A DNA stretch of 64,000 nt from Caldilineaceae bacterium (GTDB lineage Bacteria > Chloroflexota > Anaerolineae > Caldilineales > Caldilineaceae), in assembly GCA_022827195.1 (NCBI GenBank), contig JAJDTL010000004.1, positions 310,001 through 374,000 of the forward strand. The letters run 5' to 3'. Made by a program: the position numbers and the translations under genes. A model generated the notes under the pieces. That model searched no databases, was not told the DNA's origin, and saw only the letters and a program-made list of their open reading frames with translations. Numbering within the stretch: the stretch's first letter is position 1; every line of letters begins with the position of its first letter. Positions 7,792 through 15,193 of the stretch are shown here, one piece after another.

Positions 7792-9525
7792 TTAGTACGG
7801 TCCGGCCGCGACCCAGCCAGGCGGGCGCTTCTCGGGGCTGTCGAGGTCCTCGTGCGTCAGGTTGAGGAACTCAAGCAGGCCGTCGAAGTTGTCTTCCAGC
7901 AGGGCCTGGTAGCCTTCTGCGAAATCCTCGGCCGTAATCTTGCCCTCGAAGAACTCCTGCACCATGATCGACCACTCGCGCTTGGTCTCCTCATACTTGA
8001 AGAAGCCGCGTGCGACCGCGTCGCCGGGCGCGCCCGGCTTCTCATAGTTGCCGACGAAGACGCTCGTCGCGAAGATCTCCTCCCACATGCCCGGCAGCGC
8101 CACGGTCTTTATCAGCGGCGGGCCCGCGATGCCGCCCTGCAGGTTCTCGGTGTCCAGCTTGTTTTCGAGGAAGATCTGCATGCCCTGCGGGCTCGTCCAG
8201 AACATCACGAAGTCGACTTCGAGGTCGTTCTGGGCGCGGTCCTTCAGCGGCAAAGCGAGGTATCCGGAGGTCAACTCGTTGGCGCGCGCCGTACCCTGTA
8301 CGCACGGGCCTTCGATCGTGGGGAAGGCAAAGCGGCCGTACTCGAACTCGACCGCGGCGGCCGCGTCCTCTTCGTCGACCTCTCCGCTGCCGCCATACTC
8401 ACCCTGCGCCAGCGAGCGAATGTCCTTGGGCAGGCTGGTGTAGATCCCGCCGTGCACCATCCGCATCGCCGCCTTCTGCGTCAGGAATAGAGGATAGGCA
8501 TCCGTCATCCCGGTCCAGCCCTCGGGCACAAACCCGTTCGCCGTCTGGAACACGCGTCCGACCTGCGACATCATCTCGACCGTGCACTCGTTGTCGAAGT
8601 TGATCGCGCCGTCGCGCAGCGCCGCCAAGTGGCGCGCAATGTTGACCGAAACGCGATCCGGGTCATCGTTGCGCACGTCGGTCGGGTCGTACGTCCAGAC
8701 GTCGTCGATACCCTCGCGGAAGCACCAGTCGCCTTCCTGGCACTGGATGACCTGCAGGTCGTCGCGGTGGTACTGGTCCATCGCCGAACGCATCAGCCAC
8801 GGCATGCGGCCGCCGCCCCAAATCTGTTCGGTCGTGCCCTCTATCGCGATCGGGATGATGCCGGCGTCGCGCAGCTTCGCGTTCCAACCGACGAACTCGT
8901 CCCACGTCGGCCGCGGCGGAACATCGGTGATGCCGGCCTGGGCGAAGAGGTCCTTGTTGTAGATCCAGAAGGTCTGGACCGACTGGTAGGGCATGGTGAA
9001 CATCTGACCCGTGTTGGGATCGCGCACCAGGTTCAGACCCCACTCCTCGAAGCTGTCCTCCCACTTCTCGCCGGTGTAGGGGTTCTCCTTGTTAAGGTAG
9101 GGACCCCAATCAAGCAGGCGTCCCTCCTGGGCAAACTCGCGCAGGTGGGGCGATTCGATGATGGAGACGCGCGGCACGTCCGAGGTGAACTGCGTGCGAA
9201 TCCACTGTAGATACGCGTCGACACCTGGCGCCTTCAGCTCGATCAGGACGTCCACGCCGGGGTGGAGTTCCATGTAGGCGTCGGCAATCGCCTGGTACGT
9301 CTGCACGTCGTTGGAAGCGATGCTGACGACGATCTCGCCGCTCATCTCCATCGCCTCTTCTTCTGCCTCCTCGATCTCGACGACTTCGTCCTCGGTCGAG
9401 GCTTCCTCCGCCGGGGCTTCGCCCGCCATTCCGCTGTCCGCCGGCGCGCCGCACGCGGCCGCGAGCAGGAGCGCCAGCACAAGGACAAACCCCAGAACTG
9501 CTTGCTTCGATCTCATCGATTTCAT
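7792..9525 (-). CDS. Extracellular sugar-binding lipoprotein of ABC importer (SBP family 1)
   Basis: Predicted 577 residues. The N-terminus is a lipoprotein signal with lipobox LAAAC (Cys25), then an acidic Glu/Ala-rich linker to residue ~60, then a family-1 solute-binding fold (VVSIASNDVQTYQAIADAY; MPYQSVQTFWIYNKDLF; PPRPTWDEFVGW). It would be tethered to the outer face of the membrane and deliver substrate to the two permeases encoded directly downstream. At over 570 residues it is larger than the usual 400-450. An in-frame ATG at 9516 has better AAAGGA spacing than ATG 9525 and may be the true start. Ligand not deducible. Confidence 0.88.
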   Translation of the reverse strand: MKSMRSKQAVLGFVLVLALLLAAACGAPADSGMAGEAPAEEASTEDEVVEIEEAEEEAMEMSGEIVVSIASNDVQTYQAIADAYMELHPGVDVLIELKAPGVDAYLQWIRTQFTSDVPRVSIIESPHLREFAQEGRLLDWGPYLNKENPYTGEKWEDSFEEWGLNLVRDPNTGQMFTMPYQSVQTFWIYNKDLFAQAGITDVPPRPTWDEFVGWNAKLRDAGIIPIAIEGTTEQIWGGGRMPWLMRSAMDQYHRDDLQVIQCQEGDWCFREGIDDVWTYDPTDVRNDDPDRVSVNIARHLAALRDGAINFDNECTVEMMSQVGRVFQTANGFVPEGWTGMTDAYPLFLTQKAAMRMVHGGIYTSLPKDIRSLAQGEYGGSGEVDEEDAAAAVEFEYGRFAFPTIEGPCVQGTARANELTSGYLALPLKDRAQNDLEVDFVMFWTSPQGMQIFLENKLDTENLQGGIAGPPLIKTVALPGMWEEIFATSVFVGNYEKPGAPGDAVARGFFKYEETKREWSIMVQEFFEGKITAEDFAEGYQALLEDNFDGLLEFLNLTHEDLDSPEKRPPGWVAAGPY

Positions 9526-9614
9526 CCTTTCATTCTGTCTGAATTTGTTCTGCCTGATATCGGAAAGAGATTCCGTTACTTCTGGTCTGTAAAGGGAAAG
9601 GTCCCGTCGTAGCC

Positions 9615-10364
9615 CTAGGTTTCGAGGGTGAACTGGGGATTGCTGACAAAGTTGATGCCGGGAAACATCGGGTTCATCTGGTAGTGCAGCACGATATTGG
9701 CCCGGATTTCACCTTCGGGGTCCGGCCCCATCTTGGCGCCCTGGTGGGGCAGGTGGCTGTAGAAAACAACGGCGTCGCCCGCCATCGGATAGAGGTGCTC
9801 CAGCTCCTGCTCGTCGCACCAGACCTGGAACGGGTCGCTGCGGTCTTCGGTGTAGCGCAGGAACGGGATCAGATCCTCGGGCACGGGGCGGTCGAAGTAG
9901 CTCTTGACGAACGTGAGGCGCGCGCGGTCGGGCGTGTTGTCGGTCAGGTAAAAGGTAGAGTTGAGGCATAGGCCAAAAAGCGGGTCCTGGGCATCCGACT
10001 TCTCGACCTGGTAGTAGTAGTCGTAAAAGTCCATGTGCCACTCCTGGTGGTAGTCCGCCGGGTTGACGTGGGCCCGCAAGCTCCGTAGTTGGCACTGCTT
10101 GCCCATCACCGCCCGCAGCAGGGGCGACACGCTTTCATGACCGATCAACTCCCGCGACAGCTCCGGTTCAAGGGCGAGCAGTCTCTCGAACGCGACATTG
10201 CCCACGCCGTTGCTGATCTCGTAGGCGCCGCGGTCGTAGAGCGCGTAGAGGACAATCTTCCACTGCTCAACCCGCTCCTGCGGCAGTGCGTTGGGGACCA
10301 GAACGTAGCCGTCTCGCTTCAGCTTATCGAGCTGCCTCCGTACTTCGTCCGTTCTTGTCGTCAT
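9615..10364 (-). CDS. Phytanoyl-CoA dioxygenase (PhyH) family protein
   Basis: Predicted 249-residue Fe(II)/2-oxoglutarate oxygenase. The iron facial triad is recognisable: His110 and Asp112 (WHMDFYDYY) and a distal His near 204-207 (HLPHQG). Arg221 (EIRANIVLHYQ) fits as the 2-oxoglutarate anchor. ATG 10364 is chosen because GAGGAG stands ~10 bases upstream; a longer frame would start in Arg-rich, non-coding-looking sequence overlapping the next gene. Bacterial members hydroxylate many small molecules, not only phytanoyl-CoA. It lies between the operon's first oxidoreductase and the binding protein, so it probably acts on the imported compound. Confidence 0.85.
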   Translation of the reverse strand: MTTRTDEVRRQLDKLKRDGYVLVPNALPQERVEQWKIVLYALYDRGAYEISNGVGNVAFERLLALEPELSRELIGHESVSPLLRAVMGKQCQLRSLRAHVNPADYHQEWHMDFYDYYYQVEKSDAQDPLFGLCLNSTFYLTDNTPDRARLTFVKSYFDRPVPEDLIPFLRYTEDRSDPFQVWCDEQELEHLYPMAGDAVVFYSHLPHQGAKMGPDPEGEIRANIVLHYQMNPMFPGINFVSNPQFTLET

Positions 10365-10434
10365 ATTTCGCCCACTCCTCCACTGCCGACCGCCGGGCCC
10401 GGCGCGGCGCCAAAAGGGCTGTATCGCCGTAGAT

Positions 10435-11433
10435 TCAACTGGCCGGCACCGCCTCGGCGCGGCCGCTGTGGTGCGAGCGAATCGCCGCTTCGATGATCTC
10501 CTGCACCGCCAGACCTTCGCGACCGGAGGCTTCGATCTCATCGCGCGGCGCGCCCTCGTCGACCTGCTCGATCCATCGGTTGATGCGGTTGGTGAACGTG
10601 GCGGCGAAGCCGCTCAGGCCTCCCATGATGCTGTTGCGCACGACCGTCAGCTCGTCGCTCTGCCGCGGGTAGAGCGTCAGCTCCTGGTACAGATTGTCGA
10701 GCACGAAACGGCCGCCCGTACCCATGACCTCGCACCGTTCCAGGTTATGCCGCGGGTTCGTGTCATAGCTGCCGGTCAGGTGTCCGACCACGCCGCACTC
10801 AAATTCAAGGTTGACCTGCACGTTCGAGTAGCAAACGCGCCCGGGCGCGCGGTTGAAAAAGGCATGCACTCGCTTCACGTCGCCGCAAAAGTACCGCATG
10901 ATGTCGAGGCTGTGTGGGTGAAGAGCCCGTATGTGGAACCAGGGCGAGGTCTCGTTGGGGTTGCCGATCCACATCGTCATATTCATCAGTAGCAGATCGC
11001 CCAGCCTGCCCTCCTCGACCCACTGCTTGGCCTTGGCCGCCGGCGGCACAAAGCGGTGGTTGAGGTTGATGCCGAAGTAGAGGCCGGTCTCGTCCGCCTT
11101 GGCGGCCATCTCGCGCGCCTTCTCAATCTCGTTCGAGATAGGCTTTTCGCATAGCACGTGCAGGCCCGCCTCAAAGCACTCCATCACCGGCTCGTAGTGG
11201 TGGCCGCCGTTTTCAGGGCCGGCTGTTGCGACACTGACGGCGTCGAGCTCGACCGCGTCGACCAGTTCGGCGATGCTGTAGAAGGCGGGCACGCCAAACT
11301 GTTGCCCAGCCGCGTCCGCGCGTTCCCTGTCGAGGTCGCATACGGCCGCCAGGTTTGCCCGTTCGCTGCCCTGGTAGACACCGGCGTGCGTGTTGCCAAT
11401 GCCGCCCATCCCGATAACTGCTACGTTCAGCAC
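10435..11433 (-). CDS. Gfo/Idh/MocA-family oxidoreductase
   Basis: Predicted 332 residues, starting GTG 11433 with AAGGGGG upstream. The Rossmann loop is canonical (VIGMGGIGNTHAG), the EKP motif is intact at 96-98 (LCEKPIS), and the C-terminal domain has HIRALHPHSLDIMRYF with the expected catalytic His region. It should oxidise or reduce a sugar, inositol or sugar-derived substrate with NAD(P). It is the first gene of the leftward operon running to 3619 and sits directly behind the promoter/operator at 11506-11534. It is only distantly similar to the second oxidoreductase of the operon, so the two probably catalyse different steps. Confidence 0.9.
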   Translation of the reverse strand: MLNVAVIGMGGIGNTHAGVYQGSERANLAAVCDLDRERADAAGQQFGVPAFYSIAELVDAVELDAVSVATAGPENGGHHYEPVMECFEAGLHVLCEKPISNEIEKAREMAAKADETGLYFGINLNHRFVPPAAKAKQWVEEGRLGDLLLMNMTMWIGNPNETSPWFHIRALHPHSLDIMRYFCGDVKRVHAFFNRAPGRVCYSNVQVNLEFECGVVGHLTGSYDTNPRHNLERCEVMGTGGRFVLDNLYQELTLYPRQSDELTVVRNSIMGGLSGFAATFTNRINRWIEQVDEGAPRDEIEASGREGLAVQEIIEAAIRSHHSGRAEAVPAS

Positions 11434-11505
11434 GAAGCGCCCCCTTGCTATGGAGTGGTGAAACCAATCGTTTGCGTGGCTGGAAAAGGTGCAAATTTGG
11501 CGAAA

Positions 11506-11534
11506 ATTTTAGCACAGAGCGCCCGCTCTGTCAA
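11506..11534 (-). promoter_or_regulatory. Promoter with embedded palindromic operator for the sugar-transport operon
   Basis: On the minus strand TTGACA (11529-11534) and TAAAAT (11506-11511) are exactly 17 bases apart, with TG one base before the -10 (extended -10). A perfect palindrome ACAGAGCG-CC-CGCTCTGT (11514-11531) fills the spacer. A repressor bound there would block RNA polymerase directly, which suggests substrate-induced control, e.g. by a LacI- or GntR-type regulator. No such regulator is encoded in the window. Predicted leader ~65 bases to GTG 11433. Confidence 0.75.
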
Positions 11535-12298
11535 CAGGAGTTGACCGCTGGGTCAGGGCACGCGCTTCTAAATCTGTTGACTATTCCTGTCGGGATTTCG
11601 ACAAAGAGAATGTGAAAATTCGTGGGAATCGCTGTCAGCCTGCCAAATGACCACGGAAAGCCGCCGCAACAAAACCAGTCAGTCGTCAAACTGAGTCAGA
11701 TTCCTGTCCTGCGTGCCGCCAATCGTACAGCCTTTGAAGTCCGATACCTCCCTGAATGAGACTAAAGCAGCATTTCGATGCTTTGACCCAGTTAAGATGC
11801 ACTAGACCCGGCCCCCTCGGTGCGGCTCAAAGCGGACGACTGTCTTTGCCGCGGCGGGTATGGTTCGGGTCCGATGCAGACAGCGGGCGAAAGGTCGGAG
11901 TCTAGGGCACAAAGGCCCTCTCATGCGACCACTCGTGTTGATTCGTGCGGGCGGCCGTTTGATGCTGACTGCCATTACTTGTGGGGACTTTGCAGCAAGG
12001 ATTCCTACGAGTTTCCAAAACGCCGTATGTGAGCATCCTCTGTGCGGACAGTCGGGGCCTGGAAGCGTTGACCTGGGCCTTCTGCAAAGCTTCGCGCCCT
12101 GACTTGCCGACGAGAGTCGACTGAAGCCGACCGAAGTCGACCTCTGTCGGTGGACCTGACTCTCTTCCTTTGAAAACAGCGAGGTCTCGTCTCTGCAGTA
12201 CGCGCTGCTTTAGTCCGGTACTGTGGCTCGTTCACTCTTCGTTCAAGCCATATGAGAGTAGGGGAAATGTGCAGGAAAGCCATGAAGCGTCGAGCTAG
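11535..12298. other. Gene-poor region upstream of the sugar-transport operon
   Basis: Several short frames exist but none has a ribosome site or recognisable protein. The stretch lies between the operon promoter and an IS remnant and is probably degraded sequence. Confidence 0.4.
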
Positions 12299-13014
12299 CT
12301 ATTCATTGCGCGTGAGAATACTTCGACACTGCGCGGTTCTGTTGATGAAGCGTTCTATGATGTTGCGCTTGTGGTAGAGGAGTCGGTCAAGGTCCCGCGG
12401 TTGCTTGCGATGGCGGCGAGAACGGTGACGACAGTGACCTGTTGGGCTGTTCGCAGTTTTCGCAGCAGGTCGGAACTGTAGCCTTTATCGGCAATGACGG
12501 CGTCAAAGTGGAATGGTGTGAGCAACGACTCAGCAGGAAAAGGTCATGGCGTTCACCGCCAGTCAAGATGACCTGTAGGGGGAAGCCAAACGCATCAACG
12601 CGGAGACGGATCTTGCTGCTGAAGCCACCCCGGCTCTGACCTGGGCACCGTTCGTGCTGGCGCCCCTTATTTTGGAGCCGCCCGCTGCGCACACATGGGC
12701 GCGTACAGCAGTACTGCCGGGCATGACCGCTGCCATGTCGGGGTCTTGGGCGAACAGTCTGAACACATCGGTCCAAACACCATTCTCTTCCCAGCGTGCG
12801 TAGCGTCTGAAGACACTGTTCCACTTGCCAAGTTCGGCTGGCAGTTCACGCCACTGTGCGCCGGTGCGCAGAGTCCAGTGGACTGCTTCGACGAAACGGC
12901 GACACTTTTCCTCTTGCCCCGCATAGGCACAAGGGTGTCCTTGCAGAAATGCGTACAGTTTCTGCCACTGATGGTCGGCAAGCTAATAGGTAGACTTCCT
13001 ACGACTGTAGGCAT
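12299..13014 (-). pseudogene. Decayed IS5-family (IS427-like) transposase
   Basis: Reading the minus strand, pieces of an IS5/IS427-type transposase appear in order: ADHQWQKLYAFLQGHP, RRFVEAVHWTLRTGAQWREL, GKWNSVFRRYARWEENGVW, SRGGFSSKIRLRVDAFG with ILTGGERHD, and finally LLYHKRNIIERFINR before a TAG at 12299. The pieces lie in different frames, with shifts near 12640 and again near 12410. The first catalytic Asp is gone: the position normally read as VMIDS is VMPGS. The element can make no active transposase. No clear terminal inverted repeats were found. Confidence 0.85.
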
Positions 13015-13174
13015 TTTGACAGAACCCTTCTAACGTCAACAAGCCCACATTTTACCCGGACCAGCTTGTGGGGAGCCGGTCAAAGATGGAACATACCCAG
13101 CACGCGCAGCGTCACCAATGTAGCCCCGGAAACCGATTCACACAAGCAAACGGGGAATCAAAGGAGACACTGTC

Positions 13175-13720
13175 ATGACGAAGGTACGTCTTTTCGCAGC
13201 ACTCACAGTCCTCATCGCCGGCCTCGTAAGCCCGGTGACCGTCTTCGCCGGAGACTGGTGTGTTTTTGACGACGGTACACACGTCCACGTCGCGTGCTCG
13301 GATTACACCCCCGAACAGTATAACAACCGCCACAGCCATGACGACGGCGGCGGCCACTCAGACGGCGACGGCAGCGACGGCCACCACCAGGAAGCCGACT
13401 GCATCGTCACCCACGCCGCCACCCCGGCCCAGCTCTGCCCCCTGGAAGGCACCAACAGCTTCCAGTACTACCACATCGGCGCGGACGGCAGCTCGGCCGC
13501 TGGCCCCATCATCACGCGCCCGTCGGCTGGCTCTCCTGCTGTGCAGCTGTTCAGCGGCACCAACCCAATGACCGGCAAGTCGGTTACAGTCGAGTACAAG
13601 ACCGACGGGTCGAGCCGGCTGCAAGTGAGCACCTACTATCCCGACACCGAGTACGACACCGACAAGCCCTACGTCTTCTCGGTAAGCGACAACAACGCAG
13701 TGACCCACATCAGCTGGTAG
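13175..13720 (+). CDS. Secreted His/Asp-rich protein of unknown function
   Basis: Predicted 181 residues. Residues 1-25 are a clear signal peptide (LTVLIAGLVSPVTVFAG). Residues ~36-75 form a low-complexity stretch dense in His, Asp and Gly (RHSHDDGGGHSDGDGSDGHH) flanked by HVHVAC, suggesting metal binding. Four cysteines in the mature part could pair. The C-terminal third looks beta-rich (VTVEYKTDGSSRLQVSTYY). AAGGAG stands at proper spacing before ATG. I do not recognise a family. It sits alone next to the IS remnant. Confidence 0.75.
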   Translation: MTKVRLFAALTVLIAGLVSPVTVFAGDWCVFDDGTHVHVACSDYTPEQYNNRHSHDDGGGHSDGDGSDGHHQEADCIVTHAATPAQLCPLEGTNSFQYYHIGADGSSAAGPIITRPSAGSPAVQLFSGTNPMTGKSVTVEYKTDGSSRLQVSTYYPDTEYDTDKPYVFSVSDNNAVTHISW

Positions 13721-13734
13721 AAAGCCGAAGGCCT

Positions 13735-13774
13735 GGTGAATCTCTCCCAATATCCATTTCGGGAGAGGTTCACC
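13735..13774 (+). terminator. Stem-loop after the secreted protein gene
   Basis: GGTGAATCTCTCCC and GGGAGAGGTTCACC form a 14-bp stem (one G-U pair) with a 12-base loop, starting 14 bases after the stop. A C-rich tract follows instead of a T-run, so it may be a processing/stability hairpin rather than a classic intrinsic terminator. Confidence 0.5.
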
Positions 13775-13810
13775 CCTCCCTCCCCTCCCCCCCCCCATCG
13801 AACCAGGACG

Positions 13811-14100
13811 GAAATCACCTACATCGTCCCGCTCGGCGGCTCCGGTATCTCGCGCCTGACCTCCCCTTCCTCCTTACAAGACATCCCCATCTTGCTGCAC
13901 CAATTCCCCCAGCAACTCCCCCATCAACTCCTGCCACAGCGGCGCAAACTCCGCCGCTATCTCGTCCAGCGTAGCCTGCGAGCGGTCTGCACTCCACGAT
14001 CACATCCGCTCGAATACGGCTTCCGCATCCCCCAAAACTTCGCCTTCGCCTTTGCCCTGTCCACCTCGGCCTCCCATTCAATCCCTTTTTGGTACCCTCC
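13811..14100 (-). pseudogene. Possible gene remnant
   Basis: The minus strand has a protein-like segment (RSQATLDEIAAEFAPLWQEL, followed by REIPEPPSGTM and a stop) but no intact start and apparent frame changes upstream. It may be the debris of a small hypothetical gene. No family is recognised. Confidence 0.25.
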
Positions 14101-14205
14101 CTTCAGTCTCCATCTCTCACCCTCCCGCAAAAAGCTCGAATGAACTCGGAGAATGAAGGGCCTCGGGTGGAGGAAAGGACGATCCTCAGGGACAGGATGA
14201 CTCGT

Positions 14206-15048
14206 TCAGCTGTCTTCCGCGAACCTCTCGGCCAGCTTCTCTTCGAATGGCTTCGTACGGTGGTAAATGAGGGGATTCTGCAGGTCGTCGTCGAGCAGGT
14301 CGCCGATCTCGTAACCGGCAAACTGTTCGTCGGTCAGGATGTTCTGTTTGCCGTTGAACGTGCAGCCGTCTGGCATGAAGCCGCAGGTCATCGCCCGCCG
14401 CCAGCCCGGCGTCATGTTGGCGCCCGCACCGTGCGCGATGAGACCGTTGTGGAAGGAGCAGGAACCCGCCTTCATCTCGGCCGGCGCCGACATGGTCTCC
14501 TGCCACTGCGGGTAAACGCGAAAGATGTCGCCGATGTTCTCTCCGATCGGGACGTCGTCGTAGTCGGCGGTCTTGTGGCTCCCGGGCAGGAAATACAGGC
14601 AACCGTTCTGCAGCGTGGCGTCGTCGAGCGCGACCCAGATGCTGAGCGTGTCGCGCGAGGAGTAGGACCACTTCGGGTTGTCGAGATGCCAGCCGGTCGG
14701 GTTGGCCCACGGCTGCTTGATCAGCGCCTGGTCGTGCCAGATGCGCATGCCGTCCACGCCCGCAAGCTCCGCTGCAAGCTTGCCCAGCCGCGGATCGAGG
14801 ATGAGCCGCCTCACCTCCGGACTGTCCATCCAGAGGTTGACCCGCTGGACGAAGATGTAGTCGTAGTAGGTCCCCCTGTACTTGTTGTCCTTGTGGTGCA
14901 GCTGCCGCCGCTCGCCGCGCCGCCGGACCGCCCCGTCGACCGCGTCCCGCCAGGTCTCCAACTCCTCCGGCGTGAGAAAGTCATGTAGGACGACGAAACC
15001 GTTTTCGCGGTAGAAGTCGATCTGTTCCTGCGTCACAGTGGTATTCAT
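14206..15048 (-). CDS. Phytanoyl-CoA dioxygenase (PhyH) family protein
   Basis: Predicted 280-residue Fe(II)/2-oxoglutarate oxygenase. His121-x-Asp123 (GWHLDNPKWSY) and a distal His (HNGLIAHGAGANMTPGWRR, followed within 20 residues by the Arg that holds 2-oxoglutarate) are visible. ATG 15048 begins the conserved text MNTTVTQEQIDFYRENGF; a longer frame is Cys/Pro-rich and unlikely. It is only weakly similar to the PhyH protein at 9615. It has its own extended -10 at 15107 just beyond the terminator of the peptide-transport operon, so it is likely transcribed separately. Substrate unknown. Confidence 0.87.
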   Translation of the reverse strand: MNTTVTQEQIDFYRENGFVVLHDFLTPEELETWRDAVDGAVRRRGERRQLHHKDNKYRGTYYDYIFVQRVNLWMDSPEVRRLILDPRLGKLAAELAGVDGMRIWHDQALIKQPWANPTGWHLDNPKWSYSSRDTLSIWVALDDATLQNGCLYFLPGSHKTADYDDVPIGENIGDIFRVYPQWQETMSAPAEMKAGSCSFHNGLIAHGAGANMTPGWRRAMTCGFMPDGCTFNGKQNILTDEQFAGYEIGDLLDDDLQNPLIYHRTKPFEEKLAERFAEDS

Positions 15049-15106
15049 GTTGGCCTCGCTGGTTCGGGTGCCACTTCGGGTTTCCGTCGCTGACGGCAAT
15101 GCCGGC

Positions 15107-15115
15107 ATTGTATCA
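15107..15115 (-). promoter_or_regulatory. Extended -10 promoter element for the PhyH gene
   Basis: Minus strand TGATACAAT (TG at 15114-15115, TACAAT at 15107-15112), about 60 bases before ATG 15048. No good -35 is seen, as expected for extended -10 promoters. Confidence 0.45.
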
Positions 15116-15122
15116 GGAAAAC

Positions 15123-15154
15123 AACAGGGCCGACACAAAGGTGTCGACCCTGTT
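15123..15154 (-). terminator. Intrinsic terminator of the oligopeptide-type ABC operon
   Basis: Stem AACAGGG-n-CGACAC with loop AAAG and GTGTCG-n-CCCTGTT: 13 pairs with one mismatch. On the minus strand it is followed by TGTTTTCC, a T-rich tail. It stands 40 bases after the stop of the binding-protein gene that ends the operon. Confidence 0.75.
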
Positions 15155-15193
15155 TGCTCTCAAGCTATAGTACTGCCTACGCGTATCCTGCGC

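Noticed and set aside
11820..12102. Small plus-strand frames before the IS remnant
   Set aside because: No ribosome site, unusual Cys/Arg composition, overlapping frames on both strands.
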